Positions 41,316-43,264 of a stretch of DNA of 43,264 bases are shown here, one piece after another (position 1 is the stretch's first letter; each line of letters starts with the position of its first letter). The notes beneath the pieces are model-generated. The model was not told the DNA's origin, searched no databases, and saw only the letters and a program-made list of their open reading frames with translations. The DNA is from Anaerolineae bacterium (lineage in GTDB: Bacteria; Chloroflexota; Anaerolineae; DRVO01), in the NCBI GenBank assembly GCA_013178015.1, contig JABLXR010000035.1, positions 1-43,264 on the forward strand. The letters are read 5' to 3'. A program made the translations under genes and the position numbers.

Positions 41316-43264
41316 TCCCGTCACTGTCACCTGCACATGTTCGGTCTCGGCGCTGTTGCCGGCGGCATCATAGCCGATGGCCCAGACCTCGTGCTGACCG
41401 GCTGGCACGTCTGTCAGCATCACCTTGAAGGCATAGGGTGTGACCGTGCTCATCCCGATCTGGGCGCCGTCCAGGTAGAACTCTACTCTATCCATCCGGA
41501 GGTTGTCCACAGCATCCACCTGAATGGTGAACCAGGCCCCTTCCACGTCGCTGCGGGAGTGCTTGCTGCCTGGGTAGGGATGGTTGAGCTTCACCTGGGG
41601 TGGCTCGTTGTCTACCGTCACTTGCACGTTGGCGAGCCACTCTGCGTGGTTGTGGTCCACCACCGAGAGCTGGATGGTGTAGAGGCCCGATAGCCCGGTG
41701 GTGTCCCAGTATTCGAGGGTGCCATTGTCCACCTGATGGCCGTGTTCGGACCCGATGGTCATCCAGGCTGACGGATTGAGCCCCTCCCCGTACTTGAGCC
41801 GGTAGACAGCCTGGTTGGGCACTCGGGCATTGCCCGCGATCTCCACCACACCGCGGACATACTGGTAAGGGGCGGGGCGAAGGATGGCTGCCTCTTGGGC
41901 GGCGGAGCCTTCCTCCGGCAAGGGGTCGTATTCGGTGGGCGGCTGGGGTATCCCGGCCATGCGCACCCAGTCGGCTGCCTCAGGTGGGTAGATCTCGTAC
42001 ACGCGCTCTTCCACCAGTTCCGCCGGCGTGTATACCGTGGCCAGCCGGCCCGTCTCCCGGTTCACCCGAAAGACCTGATGCATGGTGCAGTAGCCGGTGG
42101 GTTCAGTCCCCTCGACGAAGATCTCGGTTCTGGTGTGGGGGCAGTGATCGGTAGCCAGCTGGCCCGAGAGGGCGCACACCTTCTCCTCAACGATGCCGGG
42201 CGGTCGCTGGAACTCCATCACGGGCAAACCCTCGTGCAGCTTGAGCATGATCTCGTGGTAGATAGGGCCGGCACCAGTGGAGCCGAGCAGCCGGTTCATC
42301 TTGGTGCGGTCTGCATTGCCGATCCACACGCCTACGGCGTACTGGGGGGTGAAACCCATGGTCCAGGCATCGCGATTGTCGTTGGTCGAACCGGTCTTGG
42401 TGGCCACCGGCCGGTCGGGCAGGACCAGGTTAGCAGCGCTGGCCCCGAAGGCAGGCGCGCGCGCTGCCGTGTCCGAGAGGATGCTTTGGAGCACGTAGGC
42501 GTACTGCGGCTCCACCACCCGGCGCACTTCTGGCTGGGTGTACTGCTTGAGGATGTTCCCCTCCGAGTCCTCCACCAGCAGGATGGCCACGGGGTCGAGC
42601 TCGCGGAATCCGGGGCGGCGCTCCCAGGCAGGCACGGGCTGCCCGGCCATGTGTCCCCCGTTAGCCACTACGCTGTAGCCGTAGGTATGGTCCAGTAGCT
42701 TCACCTCTCGGGCCCCCAAGGCCAAGCTCAGTCCGTAGTAGTCGTCCGTGAGGGTGGTGATGCCCATCCTTCGGGCCATGGCTACCACATTGGGTATGCC
42801 CACCATGTCGAGGAGCTTGACCGCTGGTATGTTGTAGGAGCAGGCCAGGGCCGAACGGAGCGTCTGGGCTCCGTGATACTGCATGTCTATGTTCATGGGT
42901 GAGTAGGGCTCGTTGGGCGGGTCGGGGAAGGTGGTGGGGATATCCATCACCACGGTGGCGGCGGTATAGCCCTGCTCGAAGGCGGTCAAGTAGACGTAGG
43001 GCTTGAAGGAGGACCCCGGCTGGCGAGGCGCCAGGGCCATGTTGACCTGCCCGTCTATCGCCTCGTTGTAGTAGTCCACGCTGCCCACCATGGCTAAGAT
43101 CTCGCCCGTCTGGGGCCGGAGGATCACCACAGCGGCGTTGTTGGCGTTGTTGGGCACGCCGTACTCCGCGATCTTCCGGGCGGCCACCTCCTGAGCCATG
43201 TTCTGGATGTCCAGGTCCAGGGTGGTGTAGACCCGAAGGCCACGGCGATACATGGCCTCGCCGT
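41313..43264 (-). CDS. Penicillin-binding protein 1A family (N-terminus outside window)
   Basis: At least 650 aa are visible, entering from beyond 43264. The transpeptidase domain shows GSSFKPY (SxxK), SYNIPAVK (SxN) and ATKTGSTNDNRDAW (KTG), so it cross-links peptidoglycan in the periplasm. The glycosyltransferase domain would lie in the missing part. After the transpeptidase come about 220 residues with two Ig-like beta domains (YRLKYGEGLNPSAW and VKLNHPYPGSKHSRSD), a C-terminal extension known in some PBP1A/PBP1C proteins. The gene ends inside the heptamer repeat. Partial because of the window edge. Confidence 0.92.
   Translation of the reverse strand, partial: GEAMYRRGLRVYTTLDLDIQNMAQEVAARKIAEYGVPNNANNAAVVILRPQTGEILAMVGSVDYYNEAIDGQVNMALAPRQPGSSFKPYVYLTAFEQGYTAATVVMDIPTTFPDPPNEPYSPMNIDMQYHGAQTLRSALACSYNIPAVKLLDMVGIPNVVAMARRMGITTLTDDYYGLSLALGAREVKLLDHTYGYSVVANGGHMAGQPVPAWERRPGFRELDPVAILLVEDSEGNILKQYTQPEVRRVVEPQYAYVLQSILSDTAARAPAFGASAANLVLPDRPVATKTGSTNDNRDAWTMGFTPQYAVGVWIGNADRTKMNRLLGSTGAGPIYHEIMLKLHEGLPVMEFQRPPGIVEEKVCALSGQLATDHCPHTRTEIFVEGTEPTGYCTMHQVFRVNRETGRLATVYTPAELVEERVYEIYPPEAADWVRMAGIPQPPTEYDPLPEEGSAAQEAAILRPAPYQYVRGVVEIAGNARVPNQAVYRLKYGEGLNPSAWMTIGSEHGHQVDNGTLEYWDTTGLSGLYTIQLSVVDHNHAEWLANVQVTVDNEPPQVKLNHPYPGSKHSRSDVEGAWFTIQVDAVDNLRMDRVEFYLDGAQIGMSTVTPYAFKVMLTDVPAGQHEVWAIGYDAAGNSAETEHVQVTVTG

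Overview
The window is GC-rich bacterial chromosome with long Pro/Thr linkers in its surface proteins, several multi-domain membrane-anchored proteins, a class A penicillin-binding protein, OmpR-type response regulators and a patchwork of small catabolic clusters. That combination (DUF3160 lipoprotein, PA14 and C39/TPR surface proteins with Thr-Pro linkers, DUF433, DUF6807 next to Gfo/Idh enzymes) suggests an Anaerolineae-like member of the Chloroflexota. This is an inference from gene style; there is no rRNA or other phylogenetic marker beyond asnS.

Layout. 1-2.5 kb (+): a gene tail, a DUF4190-like small membrane protein, a six-helix membrane protein and an amidohydrolase. 2.5-6.4 kb (-): a URO-D family protein, a nitrilase-type amidase and a YdjC/ChbG-like deacetylase, with an orphan DUF433 protein further upstream. 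6.7-10.1 kb (+): asparaginyl-tRNA synthetase, an ABM-like protein, MsrA and a decayed GmhB-like phosphatase. 10.3-14.8 kb (+): a DUF3160 lipoprotein, then an SDR fused to an unknown C-terminal domain and a DUF6504-like protein. 14.8-22.2 kb (mixed): PA14 surface protein, hypothetical gene with a leader ORF, methyltransferase, GT39-like membrane glycosyltransferase with a leaderless-type promoter, carboxypeptidase-regulatory-like surface protein, MBL hydrolase. 22.3-25.2 kb (+): family 5 solute-binding protein and a TTG-initiated amidohydrolase. 25.2-26 kb is non-coding. 26-29 kb (+): SixA phosphatase and two coupled thymidylate-kinase paralogues, the second with Arg in place of the P-loop Lys, then a DUF4097-like surface protein. 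29.1-30.9 kb (-): C39 peptidase with TPRs and an 85-aa protein. 31.2-34.3 kb (+): class V aminotransferase, M19 dipeptidase and an isochorismatase-like hydrolase. 34.4-36.1 kb (-): two paralogous OmpR regulators without a kinase. 36.7-41.2 kb (-): DUF6807, sugar isomerase, Gfo/Idh dehydrogenase and NAD-dependent epimerase, probably a sugar catabolic or modification set. 41.3 kb to the end (-): PBP1A-like protein, running off the window.

The most striking signal is not a protein. At least four sequence-unrelated families of intergenic elements share one design: a short degenerate unit (7 to about 10 nt) iterated in one arm and repeated as its reverse complement in the other arm, so each can form a long hairpin. 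They lie at gene 3' ends, and in five cases the stop codon of the adjacent gene is itself part of a repeat unit (stops at 2495-2497, 2550-2552, 37984-37986, 40253-40255 and 41313-41315). At 2486-2567 two convergent genes both end inside the two arms. A further class of triple-hairpin element occurs twice (10101-10211 and 16723-16835). These look like mobile or recurrently generated 3'-end palindromes that may act as bidirectional terminators or mRNA end protectors. I know of no named family with this design, but I could not search.

Good sigma70-like promoters with 16-18 nt spacers are visible for several transcription units (786-814, 20331-20360 on the minus strand, 22229-22257, 25898-25925, 28097-28125, 30915-30943 on the minus strand).
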